Assembly (NCBI GenBank): GCA_018661145.1
Contig: JABJIU010000103.1
Span: forward strand, 1-36,826
Reading direction: 5' to 3'
Origin: Pseudomonadota bacterium
Lineage (GTDB): Bacteria > Pseudomonadota > Gammaproteobacteria > Arenicellales > UBA868
Length of the DNA stretch: 36,826 nt
The notes below the pieces were generated by a model. That model saw only the letters and a program-made list of their open reading frames with translations, was not told where the DNA came from and did no database searches. This document shows, piece by piece, positions 17,952 through 28,250 of the stretch; the first letter of the stretch is position 1, and every line of letters starts with the position of its first letter. The position numbers and the translations under genes were made by a program.

Positions 17952-18851
17952 GTGCACGACGTCATTATTCTGGCCAATCCGCGAGCTGGTGCCGGACATG
18001 CCCAGACTCTGGCCCAGCGACTGATTCAGGATAGACAGTCGGGCAAAGAACCCTTGCTGCTGGAACCAACCAGCGCCGACCAGGCGCGATCCCAACTTGA
18101 TCAGGCCTTGACGGGAGGCGATCAACAGTTGGTAGTGATCGGCGGAGATGGCACCTTACACCTTGCTGTTAACCGGGTCCTGGAGAGAGGCTTTGGTGAG
18201 AAGGTCAACTTCCGTCTACTACCTGCCGGTAGTGGCAGTGATTTTTTCCGATCTTTACGATGTGCGCGGCGCATTGCCAACGAACCCCGGGACAGCCGCC
18301 AGCCTCCCACCTTTCCCGTGGACGCCCTGCAGGTTCAATGGGCGGACGGCAGCCGCCGCTATGGCATCAATACCGTGTCAGCTGGTCTCGCGGGTGATGT
18401 CAGCGCCGCCATGGCGGGCTCGGTAAAAAACGGGTTTGCGGCTTACCTTCGGGCGACCCTCAAAGCCTTTCTACATCATCGGCCCCGGCCGTTCTCAATC
18501 GCCATCGATGGCGTGCCCTTTTTTCATGGAGATCTCTCATTGATCGCGGTCACCAATGGAGCCTATTTTGGCCAGGGGATGAAAGTGGCTCCAAAGGCCG
18601 AGATTGATGATGGTCAGGCAGAAATCGTTGCCGCCAGGGCTATGTCGCGGCAGCGACTGTTTTTCCGGCTTCTGAGGATATATCTTGGCAATCACCTGGG
18701 TGCGCCCTATGTGCTCTACCGGCGCGGTCAGGAAATATCAATCCATCATGTATCGCCGAGCAGTCTTGATATCGATGGAGAACATCTGCCAGGCGGCGAT
18801 GTCACCATCCGGGTAATTCCAGATGCACTCAAGTTCTCCCGTGATTCTTAA
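17952..18851 (+). CDS. Diacylglycerol/lipid kinase family protein (YegS-like)
   Basis: ILANPRAGAGHA, VVIGGDGTLHLAVNRVL, LLPAGSGSDFFRSL, SLDIDGEHLPGG. Confidence 0.92.
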   Translation: MHDVIILANPRAGAGHAQTLAQRLIQDRQSGKEPLLLEPTSADQARSQLDQALTGGDQQLVVIGGDGTLHLAVNRVLERGFGEKVNFRLLPAGSGSDFFRSLRCARRIANEPRDSRQPPTFPVDALQVQWADGSRRYGINTVSAGLAGDVSAAMAGSVKNGFAAYLRATLKAFLHHRPRPFSIAIDGVPFFHGDLSLIAVTNGAYFGQGMKVAPKAEIDDGQAEIVAARAMSRQRLFFRLLRIYLGNHLGAPYVLYRRGQEISIHHVSPSSLDIDGEHLPGGDVTIRVIPDALKFSRDS

Positions 18852-18857
18852 GCATTC

Positions 18858-19874
18858 CTAGCGCTTAAGCGTACTTTCAAAAAAATCCACAAGGATTGCC
18901 TGGTAACGGTCAGGTTCAAGCAGCAGGCCCTCAATATGATCTGCGGCTTCGAAACTGTGCAGGGCCACCTGCTGGCCGCGCGCGCTGGCAAAGCGGACCA
19001 ACTCCCTGGCGTTGTTATAGGCAACTCTTGAATCCGCTGTCCCGTGCAGCACCTGAACAGGACGCTGGTCCATCCGGGAAATCCCGTCAGCCGGTGTGAC
19101 CGCCATCAGATCCTTCCCCCGGATGCGGGCTGCCCAGTAGGCCGCTCGCCAGAGAAATCCTGGAAAGCCCTGATACTCGACCTCATGGGTCGCTGCCTTG
19201 TTGAAATCGAATACTGGGGCCTCAAGGCTGAACGCTGCGATATCGGAATTCTTTGCAGCGACGATGAGTGCGGCCAGTGCACCGCCGGAAACTCCATGCA
19301 CCCCAAGGCGTGACAGCGGTATCGCTTTTACGCTCTTGAGCCAATGTGCGGCCGTCAGGATGTCATCAGATTCGTCCTGCCCTGCTGAATGCCGACCGTC
19401 TTCACAGGTCGTTTCTCCCTGATCACGAAGATCAATCAAAAGAATATTGAAACCTGCCCGCGCCAGCATGGCTGCAGGCATCAGGGTATCAAAGTTATGT
19501 CGTGAACTGTCGATCCCATGTACGACAATGACGGTGGCTTTGTTGCTGGGAAAGTTCGGCGTCATCCACCACCCGGCAATCGTCACAGCGCGGTGAGGAT
19601 CCCGAATCCGGACTGTCTCGACAGGAATATCAGGCACCCACCATGCGGACAGATCATGACCTACCCAGCGATCCCAACCCGAACCCCGGAACGGTCCCCT
19701 GCCCGAACCCGGAGTGACAAATCGGGTTGGCGTGTTGGCGGCATGGTCGGTGTGGATGCCGCAGAAGACCTTCGTGCCGGTGCGATATACATAATCGCCC
19801 ACGCCAAGCAGGCCTACAAAAGCAACGAGGACTATGACGCCGGTTACTTTCAGTGTCCGCCGGATTAGTTTCAT
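18858..19874 (-). CDS. Alpha/beta hydrolase with N-terminal membrane anchor/signal
   Basis: N-term TM (VTGVIVLVAFVGLLGVGDYVY); VIVVHGIDSSRHNFDTLMPAA, GVSGGALAAL, VLHGTADSRVAYNNA, ADHIEGL. Confidence 0.88.
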   Translation of the reverse strand: MKLIRRTLKVTGVIVLVAFVGLLGVGDYVYRTGTKVFCGIHTDHAANTPTRFVTPGSGRGPFRGSGWDRWVGHDLSAWWVPDIPVETVRIRDPHRAVTIAGWWMTPNFPSNKATVIVVHGIDSSRHNFDTLMPAAMLARAGFNILLIDLRDQGETTCEDGRHSAGQDESDDILTAAHWLKSVKAIPLSRLGVHGVSGGALAALIVAAKNSDIAAFSLEAPVFDFNKAATHEVEYQGFPGFLWRAAYWAARIRGKDLMAVTPADGISRMDQRPVQVLHGTADSRVAYNNARELVRFASARGQQVALHSFEAADHIEGLLLEPDRYQAILVDFFESTLKR

Positions 19875-19921
19875 CTTGATATCTAAGGCCTACCAAAAAC
19901 TCTGAAGCACTGAAACCGCCG

Positions 19922-22255
19922 CTACCGGAACACGTAGATCGGGCTGCTCCACGCCTGGAATCCGTCTTCAGTGGTCACACAGACCCACAGCGGGTTGTCA
20001 GCCCCGGTTTTCAAAGGAACCTTGATCTTGGCATTGACCGTGCGGTGGGGATTGCTCTCGGGCAAACGAAAGACGCGGACTTTCCGCTCCAGGCCTCCTG
20101 CATCCATTACTGTATCTTCTATACCGATCTCTGAAAGGGATCCATTTAGCGAACCTAAATTGGTCTCAATACTAAACCTCGCATCGGTAACATCATCGAG
20201 CCAGACGTCAAAACCACCAAAGTTGCCGGTGGTGATCGCGTCGAAAACAACGACGTCACGGCCGCGCTGCTCGAGCTTTCGCTCATGATTCCAGGCATTG
20301 ATCTTGTCCAGCCGCCGGATAGACGCCCCTTCAAAACGGACCTGTCCTTTCCAATTGGTTTCACGACCGCGTCCCCGGTACTCTGCACCACTCCAGACCA
20401 CCCGGATACGCTCCCCCAGGTCATCTTCCGAGAACCCGCGAAGAGTCTGAACAACCTCAAGCCCATTACGGATCTCAATACGCTCAATCGGACCCTGCGC
20501 CGACACTTCAACCGCAAGCGTTACCTCGGCATCCTCCGTCTGGACAATGTCGCCCATCATGGCCCGCGAGACGGTATCAAAGCCAGCATCCGGGAAGACA
20601 TTGGGGTCGTCGTGATAGCACTTACCCCCCGCAGCCAGTTCGGCACGTACATCGAGAAACAATCGAGTTCCCGTTGTGCCGTAGTGATGACGCCGACGCA
20701 GACACTCAAAGATGCCATCCCGTGTCAGGGATGCGGCAAGAAAACAGGTCAGGCCGCCATATGCACCGAACATCGAAGCTCCCGGATAACTCGCCCCGGG
20801 CCGGCCCTTGTGGCCGTCACTGTTGCAGACCACACCGCTGCGGTGACCCAACGCAAAACCGTCGGTCAGCATCCATTCAAAAGTGCCCCAGGCAGAATGA
20901 ATCTCCATCGAGCGTTCCAGTCGCGCATCGTGGGCGTAAGCGATATCCGCATATCTGCCACCAACATGGGCATAGACCACACAATCCTCATCTGAAAGCG
21001 CCTCGAAGAGCAGGTTCGCATCGGGCGCATCAGTGTCAAGATCCTCACGCTCTGGCAGCAAGGCATGAGATGAGCGCCGAATCTGGCGCCCCTCGTTTCG
21101 GAAATATACGTTGCGATCGCCACCGACCGCCGTGTTGCCCGACCACTCGTATCCAGGGAAGGTCACAAACCGATCTTCTTCCAGAAACTCATGTGAAAGT
21201 TCGTTGAGGTAAGACCAGAACTTGTTATTGACCTGAAAATCATTTGCCTGATGAGAGGTCAGATCGAGAAATGCACAGTCGCGGGCAAAGGTGAAGTAAC
21301 TTCTTGCCGTGCCGATGCCGATGGATTCACCCGACTGTCCGTGCAGATCTCCCCAGTAACCGCTGTATTGATCCTGTCGGATCAGCATCGGATGTGATTG
21401 CGCCACCGTGTTGCCGGTATCGCGTTGCAACACTGTGATCCGAAGTTCTCCCTCTTCTTTGACCCGCAAGTTATCAAAACTAACCGACCGCTGACCCAGG
21501 GGATAGTCGAATGTCTCGGGTAGACCCTCTACAGGCAGCGTGGATTCAAAGCGAACCTCGGCACAGGCGAGTGGTGTGGGGTTTCCCCACTTATCCTCCG
21601 CCTTCAGGCCGAAATGGAACCGCTCCCCGGGCCGGCGCAGGCTGGACAACACCGCCCGCCAGACCACGGGGTTGCCGGACACGATGTCGATGGTAGGCGT
21701 GTCGGGAATCGGGACGAAATGTCCGACCGCACAGACATCCGCCAGCACTTTGAACTCAAAATCCGTCTCAACCATGGTCTGAAGCTTGAGTCCATTCGAG
21801 CCATCGCACGTATCCCCAAAGACAATTGTGATGGTGTCACCCTCACGCATGTACCCGTTCGACACATTGACTGTGAGGGATTTCCAACGGGGCCTAGCAC
21901 TCATGCCCCGTCCCGCGTAGTTCACCGACAAAGTAACACCGTTGCTGGCACGAGCCGTGACATAGTTATCATCAGCAGGATCCGTCGTCTGCAATCTGCC
22001 GGTATCACCCATTGCCCGGAACACCACGCGTATCGCCCCGGTGTCATCGAGTCCAAAACGACCAACGGTGTAGGTCAGGGTAAAGGTCTGATAACTCCGG
22101 ACCTCAAAGCGGCCCCGCGGACTGATCTGGGCATGACCATACAGCACTGGATCCGCTCCAGGCTCGACCGGCGTCCATCCCTCTCCAACGTAGTCGGAAT
22201 CCACGAGTCGGTCGACTTCTGGGTACGTATTTTCAGGAGGCTTGGGTGCTGTCAT
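19922..22255 (-). CDS. DUF3604 domain-containing protein
   Basis: 777 aa; SGYWGDLHGQSGESIGIGTARSYFTFARDCAFLDLTSHQANDFQ...VVYAHVGGRYADIAYAHDARLERSMEIHSAWGTFEW typical of DUF3604. No obvious signal peptide. Confidence 0.88.
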   Translation of the reverse strand: MTAPKPPENTYPEVDRLVDSDYVGEGWTPVEPGADPVLYGHAQISPRGRFEVRSYQTFTLTYTVGRFGLDDTGAIRVVFRAMGDTGRLQTTDPADDNYVTARASNGVTLSVNYAGRGMSARPRWKSLTVNVSNGYMREGDTITIVFGDTCDGSNGLKLQTMVETDFEFKVLADVCAVGHFVPIPDTPTIDIVSGNPVVWRAVLSSLRRPGERFHFGLKAEDKWGNPTPLACAEVRFESTLPVEGLPETFDYPLGQRSVSFDNLRVKEEGELRITVLQRDTGNTVAQSHPMLIRQDQYSGYWGDLHGQSGESIGIGTARSYFTFARDCAFLDLTSHQANDFQVNNKFWSYLNELSHEFLEEDRFVTFPGYEWSGNTAVGGDRNVYFRNEGRQIRRSSHALLPEREDLDTDAPDANLLFEALSDEDCVVYAHVGGRYADIAYAHDARLERSMEIHSAWGTFEWMLTDGFALGHRSGVVCNSDGHKGRPGASYPGASMFGAYGGLTCFLAASLTRDGIFECLRRRHHYGTTGTRLFLDVRAELAAGGKCYHDDPNVFPDAGFDTVSRAMMGDIVQTEDAEVTLAVEVSAQGPIERIEIRNGLEVVQTLRGFSEDDLGERIRVVWSGAEYRGRGRETNWKGQVRFEGASIRRLDKINAWNHERKLEQRGRDVVVFDAITTGNFGGFDVWLDDVTDARFSIETNLGSLNGSLSEIGIEDTVMDAGGLERKVRVFRLPESNPHRTVNAKIKVPLKTGADNPLWVCVTTEDGFQAWSSPIYVFR

Positions 22256-22267
22256 AAGTTCTGCCTG

Positions 22268-22948
22268 CTAGTCCTGCAGAGGAGGATAGGCCAGCGCAGC
22301 GACCAGGTGCACTCGTCGGTCAATACCGCCGTTAATGGCCGTGTGGTAACCGCGGGTATCGGTGAAGTACACGGAACCATCGGCCGGCAAATGCGTTACA
22401 TGATGATTGACGATAAAAAGTGCACCGGGATTTGTGATGATCGGAATATGAAGTCGTGGCTCCGGATCCCGATGCCAAGAGTTGCAGTTATAGACACCTT
22501 TGGAAAGGATCCGCACCCGCCCGATGGGGAAACGCTGGGACAATTTCCGATGGACCTCTTCGAAATAGGTCCCGACAAAGCGCGAATCGAACTCGCTGTA
22601 GGCAGATTCATCAACATAGTCCTCGCACGCTTCCTCCACGTAGCGCTCATCCTTTCGCATCCAGTAGCGACCTGACAGGTCATTTGCGGTGAGGTCACTC
22701 TGGCCTGCCCGGTGCGTCAGGGGCAAGATATTAAAACCGTGCTCCTTCCATTCGCCGCCAAGATAACCCGAACATGCCACACAGGTTTCCAGTGCCTGAC
22801 GCAATTGCTCGATATCAAACTTCAACTCGAGTCGGTGGATACCGTCTCCCGGCAAAAAACCCGCTACCGATTCTGTCTCAGGGGGATATGCCAAGCATCT
22901 CTCAACGAGGCTCGTATCATTATCCTGCAGACGATTGGGCTCGTTCAT
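22268..22948 (-). CDS. Aspartyl/asparaginyl beta-hydroxylase-like Fe(II)/2OG oxygenase
   Basis: SWHRDPEPRLHIPIITNPGALFIV...LPADGSVYFTDTRGYHTAINGGIDRRVHLVAAL resembles the PF05118 core. Start at the internal ATG (MNEPNR) favoured over 22969. Confidence 0.75.
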   Translation of the reverse strand: MNEPNRLQDNDTSLVERCLAYPPETESVAGFLPGDGIHRLELKFDIEQLRQALETCVACSGYLGGEWKEHGFNILPLTHRAGQSDLTANDLSGRYWMRKDERYVEEACEDYVDESAYSEFDSRFVGTYFEEVHRKLSQRFPIGRVRILSKGVYNCNSWHRDPEPRLHIPIITNPGALFIVNHHVTHLPADGSVYFTDTRGYHTAINGGIDRRVHLVAALAYPPLQD

Positions 22949-23211
22949 GTAGTCTCTCCGGAGCAGCATGTTGTACCGCGTAATATCTTTATCCGCGAAA
23001 ACATCAATAAGAATTGCTTCATCACCTCATTCCATTGGAATCTACCCTATGACGATATGCGCCTCTGGAGAAAACCGACCCTCTCTATATGGTGCGCGAC
23101 ATGATCATCTTTGCGCAATGATGGTGCGACGGGACCTCCCGCCTTGCAATTATGAACTGTTATGACAGGTGTTAGACTCATTCGGCGTTACATCACGTTG
23201 ACAATCATCCC

Positions 23212-24000
23212 ATGGCAGGCCCATCGATAAAACAACAACTCCGCTCAGGTGCGCGACTGAACGGGTGCTGGATCGAGACCTTCAGTCCGATTGCCGCAGA
23301 GATCATGGCGATGAGCGGTTATGACACCGCGATGATAGATCTTGAGCATGGGCCGGGTTCTTTCACCGAAGCGGTAGTGATGATGCAGGCGCTAAGTGCT
23401 TACCCCTGCAAGCCGATGATCAGGGCAACTAGTGCCGACCCGGCTGTGATCAAGCGAGTACTTGATATCGGGCCATTGGGCATGATGGTGCCCAACGTAC
23501 GAAGTGTTAAAGAAGCCCATGATGTGGTTGCGGCATGCCGGTATGGGCCTCAAGGATTTCGCGGCGCCGCACCGGCTTTGCTGCGCGCGACCGGCTATGG
23601 CAAGGACGTAGCCGATTACGAGCGCTGGATGGCCGAGGAATTTCTGTTGATTATCCAAATCGAATCCAAAGAGGCAGTTTCCGATATCGAGGCGATCGCT
23701 GCGGTAGAAGGCATTGATATGCTGTTTATTGGACCGATTGATCTTTCGGCATCTCTAGGCGCGCTCGGGCAATTCGACCGGGCAGAATTTATCCAAGCCT
23801 TCGAGAGGATTGAGCGAGCGGTCCTTGACGCGGGTAAGTATCTCGGTGCCATTGCCTTTGCAGATTGGGATAGTGGGCGTCTTTATCGAAACGGCCATCA
23901 TCTGGTGCTCTCCGGTGCGGATACGCTCCTGTTACGTGAAGCGGCGGGCCGTGATGTTAAGCAACTGCGCCAGGCTTGCCAAGACGCATCCCAGTCCTGA
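23212..24000 (+). CDS. HpcH/HpaI aldolase family protein
   Basis: GCWIETFSPIAAEIMAMSGYDTAMIDLEHGPGSF, MMVPNVRSVKEA, IIQIESKEAV, MLFIGPIDLSASLG. Confidence 0.93.
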   Translation: MAGPSIKQQLRSGARLNGCWIETFSPIAAEIMAMSGYDTAMIDLEHGPGSFTEAVVMMQALSAYPCKPMIRATSADPAVIKRVLDIGPLGMMVPNVRSVKEAHDVVAACRYGPQGFRGAAPALLRATGYGKDVADYERWMAEEFLLIIQIESKEAVSDIEAIAAVEGIDMLFIGPIDLSASLGALGQFDRAEFIQAFERIERAVLDAGKYLGAIAFADWDSGRLYRNGHHLVLSGADTLLLREAAGRDVKQLRQACQDASQS

Positions 24001-24039
24001 TAAACCCTCTCCACCGTTCGAGTTAAAAGGGCTGCTTTG

Positions 24040-24465
24040 ATGACGCAATATGTCGATCCGACCAAAGAAACCTTTGCCGCGTTCCGTCAAAGTGACCGTG
24101 AAGGCCCCATCCACATGCTGAATCTGGTTCGGTTCAGGGAAAAAGCAGCTTACCCTGACGGACGGGATGTCACGGGTGTCCAGGCATACGCCGCCTACGG
24201 GAATGGGAGTTATCCGGTCTTTTCAAAACTGGGAGGACGGATCGTATGGCGCGGCAACTTCGAACTCATGCTGATAGGTCCGGGGGAGGAGGCATGGGAT
24301 GAGTGCTTTATCGCTGAGTACCCTTCTGTCTCTGCCTTTGTCGAGATGATCCGCGATCCCGCCTATCGAGAAGCGGTCAAGCACCGGCAGGCTGCGGTGT
24401 TGGACTCGCGGCTGATCCGGATGGCTCCGGCCGAAGCTGGCACGGGGTTTGGCAACGACGGCTAG
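24040..24465 (+). CDS. DUF1330 domain-containing protein
   Basis: GPIHMLNLVRFREKAAYPDGRDVTGVQAYAAYG...YPSVSAFVEMIRDPAYREAVKHRQAAVLDSRLI. Confidence 0.85.
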   Translation: MTQYVDPTKETFAAFRQSDREGPIHMLNLVRFREKAAYPDGRDVTGVQAYAAYGNGSYPVFSKLGGRIVWRGNFELMLIGPGEEAWDECFIAEYPSVSAFVEMIRDPAYREAVKHRQAAVLDSRLIRMAPAEAGTGFGNDG

Positions 24466-24503
24466 CGTCACAGCAATCTCCCGTTCAAGGCGTTTGACAG
24501 TTC

Positions 24504-25877
24504 GTGGCTAATCGTCAAAGCCCTGACCGGGATGCATCGGTCATCATCGTTGGCTCAGGCTATGCCGCCGCGGCGGCGGTAATCCATCTTGCTCACAGCG
24601 GCTTCTCCACCTCAAAGATTCTGATCATCGGCCCGGGGCAACTCGGTGCCGGTCAGGCGTACGGCTGCGAGGCGGATGCGTTTCGCCTCAATGTCCGGGC
24701 AGACCTGCAGCGTCTTTGGCCGGATCAGCCGGATCATTTTCCGCAATGGGCAGAAACGCACATCCATGACCCAAAGGCGAAGACCCACGCCGGAAACTTT
24801 TATCGGCGCGCCGATTTCGCACGCTACGTCAGTACACAGATCAGCGTTGTTCCAGATATCAAAAACCTACGTCAAATTTCCGGAAAGGTGATAGATGCCC
24901 AGCCTATCAAGGAGGGATGGAGGGTCAGTTGTGATGACGGAGCGCACTACCACAGCGCCCGGCTTGTGCTCGCTACCGGCAATCCCGAACCCGAGTGGCC
25001 GATTGAAACCCAGCTTGAAGATACCCCTGCACTGGTCCGCGCACCCTGGCGCGGCGAATGGCTCACCGGAATCGATCCCGCATCTCGCGTCTGTCTGGTG
25101 GGCTCTGGACTGACTGCTATGGATGCACTTTATGGACTTGCCTGCCAGAAACACCAAGGACCCGTCAGCCTTTTGTCGCCACACGGTATCTTGCCTCCTG
25201 CGCAGGTTGCGTGGCATCCAGGCAACCCCTGCGAATGGCCGACAACCGCGCGGGCGTCTCATTTTTTTAACTTTGCGCGGCGAGCACTAAAAGACGGATC
25301 ATGGGAGGAACCGGATTGGCAGCAACGATTTTCGGCGCTACGTGAGGGTATCAGCAAAGCCTGGCAAAATCTCCCGGTTGCGGACCGATTAAAACTTCAG
25401 CGACGAGTCGGCTGGTTATGGTCCCTAGCCCGTTTTCGTGCCAGTCCCCAGGCCGTAGCTGCAGCCCAGAAAATGAGTGAGAGCGGCCAACTGACTATCG
25501 TCCGGGATCGCCTGAAACACCTTTTCAGAACCCCCGAGCATTGGCAAGTCGGACTAATGGCAGGCGAGCTCCTGTCTGCTGATGTGGTCATCAACTGTAC
25601 CGGTGTCGGCCGCGACGCACTCATCCATAACCTGATGGCATCCGGACAGCTCGTACCCGTCGGCTATAGCAAATCACCCTGGGTCTCTCATGACTTACGG
25701 GTCATTGCTCCCGATGGATGCCCACATAGCAACTTGTTCTGTATTGGACCCGCGACAGCGCTCGCCCTTGGAGATGTAGTCGGTGCTATCAGCATCGCCA
25801 GGCAAGCACTTCGATTATCAAGATCGCTTAGAGAAGATACATCCACCGCCCAAGCAACAGCGACTCCTAACCGGTAA
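24504..25877 (+). CDS. FAD/NAD(P)-binding protein (NAD_binding_9-type)
   Basis: SVIIVGSGYAAAAAVIHLAHSG, GAGQAYGCEADAFRLNVRADLQRLWPDQPDHFPQWA, VCLVGSGLTAMDALYGL, VINCTGVGRD. Confidence 0.85.
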   Translation: MANRQSPDRDASVIIVGSGYAAAAAVIHLAHSGFSTSKILIIGPGQLGAGQAYGCEADAFRLNVRADLQRLWPDQPDHFPQWAETHIHDPKAKTHAGNFYRRADFARYVSTQISVVPDIKNLRQISGKVIDAQPIKEGWRVSCDDGAHYHSARLVLATGNPEPEWPIETQLEDTPALVRAPWRGEWLTGIDPASRVCLVGSGLTAMDALYGLACQKHQGPVSLLSPHGILPPAQVAWHPGNPCEWPTTARASHFFNFARRALKDGSWEEPDWQQRFSALREGISKAWQNLPVADRLKLQRRVGWLWSLARFRASPQAVAAAQKMSESGQLTIVRDRLKHLFRTPEHWQVGLMAGELLSADVVINCTGVGRDALIHNLMASGQLVPVGYSKSPWVSHDLRVIAPDGCPHSNLFCIGPATALALGDVVGAISIARQALRLSRSLREDTSTAQATATPNR

Positions 25878-25919
25878 ATGCATGATTCGCGCAGGGCGCG
25901 GGAAGTCCGGCATGTCCAG

Positions 25920-27200
25920 TCAGATTGCGTTTGCGACCGAATCCTTGCGTAACACTGATTCGCGCCAGCGCACGGCGATGACCAGCGTTAACACGATGCC
26001 TATCACCATATACAGGCTCATGGTTCGGTGAAAGTTGATGCTGTCAATCAGCCAACCCGCAACCATCAGACTTATCGGCAGAGTGTAAATCGCCAGCATC
26101 CTGACGCCCATAACCCGTCCCCAGAATGCCGGATCTGAAGTACGCATCAGCATTCCCACCAGGGGCACCAGCGAAAGATTGTGTGCGAGACCCGCCAACC
26201 CCAACAAGATCATGCCCAGAAACAATTGATCGACCCAAACAAACATCGCCAGAAACACATGCCAGGTGATAGCAAAGAAGATCATCGCTCGAGCCGGTCG
26301 CACCTTGTGTCCAACCATACCGAGAATGATCGAGCCCACCAGCGAGCCAATGGCAAAACTTGCCATGAGATAACCCAGACCCGTCTGGTCGGTGCCAAAT
26401 ATTTCCCGAGCCACGTAGGGCAATAATCCGATTGACAAGGGAAACGCCGTGAAGTTAACCAGCACAGCGATCCACATAGCGGCCTGTAGATGCGGCGTCT
26501 TCCAGACATATTGCAGTCCCTCGCGCAATTCCTTCCAAGGCGAGAAACGTGACGACACTGGAGGCGAGTGAGTATCGCCACTCTCATCTATAGGAACCAG
26601 AATCGCGAGAGTGAACGCGAGTCCCAGACAAAACAGAGCGACAATCACCAGATAGGTGGTCGCAATGCCGACAATGGCGAACAGGCCAGACCCCACCAGC
26701 GCTCCCACAATGCGGGCCGAATCCACGGTAGTTCGCGTCAGGCTTGTCGCAGTCAGTAGAAGACCCGCGGGCACCAGTGACGCCATCAGCGAAGAACGAA
26801 TGCCCTGCTCGGAGGGTCTCACTAATCCTGAAAGGAATGCGATAGCAAGTACCAGTTCAGAGGTTAGATTCCCAGTGAGGATCACCAGCACAACAGCGGA
26901 CGAAAGGGCTACGTAGCATGTCCGCAGAATACAAATCAGCCGGCGTTGGCCGATGCGATCGGCGACCACACCCAGCATCGGCGACAATAGCGTGCCGAGA
27001 AACAACAGCGCTCCGAACATCGTAAGCAGTAGTACAGATCCCGTCTCGACCAGGATATACCAACCCAGGACAAGCGTTTCCATTTCCAACGCCCATGATG
27101 TAACCAGGTCCGCCGTCCATTGAAACCGGTAGTTGCGGATCTGAAACGGCTCAAAGATGGCTGCACGCCGCAGCAGACTCAATTTGTGCCCCGTCCCCAC
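25920..27200 (-). CDS. MFS transporter (MFS_3/EntS-like)
   Basis: 426 aa, about 12 hydrophobic segments; FRNYR-like FQIRNYRFQWTADLVTSWALEMETLVLGWYIL; GVVADRIGQRRLI. Confidence 0.9.
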   Translation of the reverse strand: MGTGHKLSLLRRAAIFEPFQIRNYRFQWTADLVTSWALEMETLVLGWYILVETGSVLLLTMFGALLFLGTLLSPMLGVVADRIGQRRLICILRTCYVALSSAVVLVILTGNLTSELVLAIAFLSGLVRPSEQGIRSSLMASLVPAGLLLTATSLTRTTVDSARIVGALVGSGLFAIVGIATTYLVIVALFCLGLAFTLAILVPIDESGDTHSPPVSSRFSPWKELREGLQYVWKTPHLQAAMWIAVLVNFTAFPLSIGLLPYVAREIFGTDQTGLGYLMASFAIGSLVGSIILGMVGHKVRPARAMIFFAITWHVFLAMFVWVDQLFLGMILLGLAGLAHNLSLVPLVGMLMRTSDPAFWGRVMGVRMLAIYTLPISLMVAGWLIDSINFHRTMSLYMVIGIVLTLVIAVRWRESVLRKDSVANAI

Positions 27201-27209
27201 TCTGATCCG

Positions 27210-27968
27210 CTAGAACTGGTGCGCCCAACCGGCTACGGCGCTGAGGAGTTCATCATCCATCCCATCAAAGAAATGATTCGCGCCCTTAATCATCTGTTGT
27301 GAGTATTGAGCATTATGGGCCGAACTCTCCATTCGAGCATCTGCAGTGTCCAACACACCGGGTAGATCATCATCACCATAAAGATCAAGCACAGGAATCG
27401 TAATCTTTTTCAGCGATTGCGCGCTGTTTAGGTGACTGTCCTTTTGGGTTGCCCCCATCCCGATAGCAATCAATCCTTTGGCATCGCTGGGATGTCGGGA
27501 AAGGTAATAACTTGACATCGTAGCCCCCTGACTATGAGCCACAATCAACAAGGTCTGGATACCTCTATCTTTCAGGAATGCTTCAGCCGCACGCAGTCGC
27601 GGGGGTACTTCCGGATACAGTGCGACATATTCCTCATACTGCGCTTCGTTATGCAGGATCGGCATCTGAATGGAAAGCGTGTTCCAGCCATGTCCTGCCA
27701 TTCCGACCCGGATAGGCTGTACCACCTGTTGCCAGTTTGGATGGATACCGGTGCCATGTACTACGATCATCCCTTTGTCTGAGCCGTCCTCGGCCTCCGT
27801 ATAGATTGCAAAGATCTCCTGGCCTTCGACCACGAGGTCAACGGCCTCGCCATCCATAATCGAGTCTTCTACCTGCTCGCGCCAACGCTGCTCTTTCTCG
27901 AGATCAGAAGACGTTGCCGGCATGGCAAGCATCAGCAATATTATCCAGACAACTGTTCTTGAAACCAT
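27210..27968 (-). CDS. DUF3530-like secreted alpha/beta hydrolase
   Basis: Signal peptide MVSRTVVWIILLMLAMPATSS; GMIVVHGTGIHPNWQQVVQPIRVGMAGHGWNTLSIQMPIL; VAHSQGATMSSYYLS. Confidence 0.8.
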   Translation of the reverse strand: MVSRTVVWIILLMLAMPATSSDLEKEQRWREQVEDSIMDGEAVDLVVEGQEIFAIYTEAEDGSDKGMIVVHGTGIHPNWQQVVQPIRVGMAGHGWNTLSIQMPILHNEAQYEEYVALYPEVPPRLRAAEAFLKDRGIQTLLIVAHSQGATMSSYYLSRHPSDAKGLIAIGMGATQKDSHLNSAQSLKKITIPVLDLYGDDDLPGVLDTADARMESSAHNAQYSQQMIKGANHFFDGMDDELLSAVAGWAHQF

Positions 27969-28250
27969 GGTTCATGCATCTCGATGGCGATGTCAGCGCC
28001 GGCCAGTATCGCGCGGGTTTGGCATTAATTCTATATTTTTTTCGGAAATTTCAAGAACGGCTGCTAATCTATTGAACGAATCCCACGACCCTTTTTATAA
28101 TGCGGCCAAGTTCGCGATGGCGTCGCGGACGATCGTACTTGGCACTGTGTTCTGAATTCGCCAGCCACAGTATTGAGGCATCCTGTACGCCCGGATGAAT
28201 TTTCCGGGCTGATGCATCCAAGGTCACCCGGACAACACGAGGTGATCAAG

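Noticed and set aside
24563-24580. GC-rich palindrome GCCGCCGCGGCGGC
   Set aside because: Explained by a run of Ala codons (YAAAAAV) after the GxGxxA motif; low complexity.
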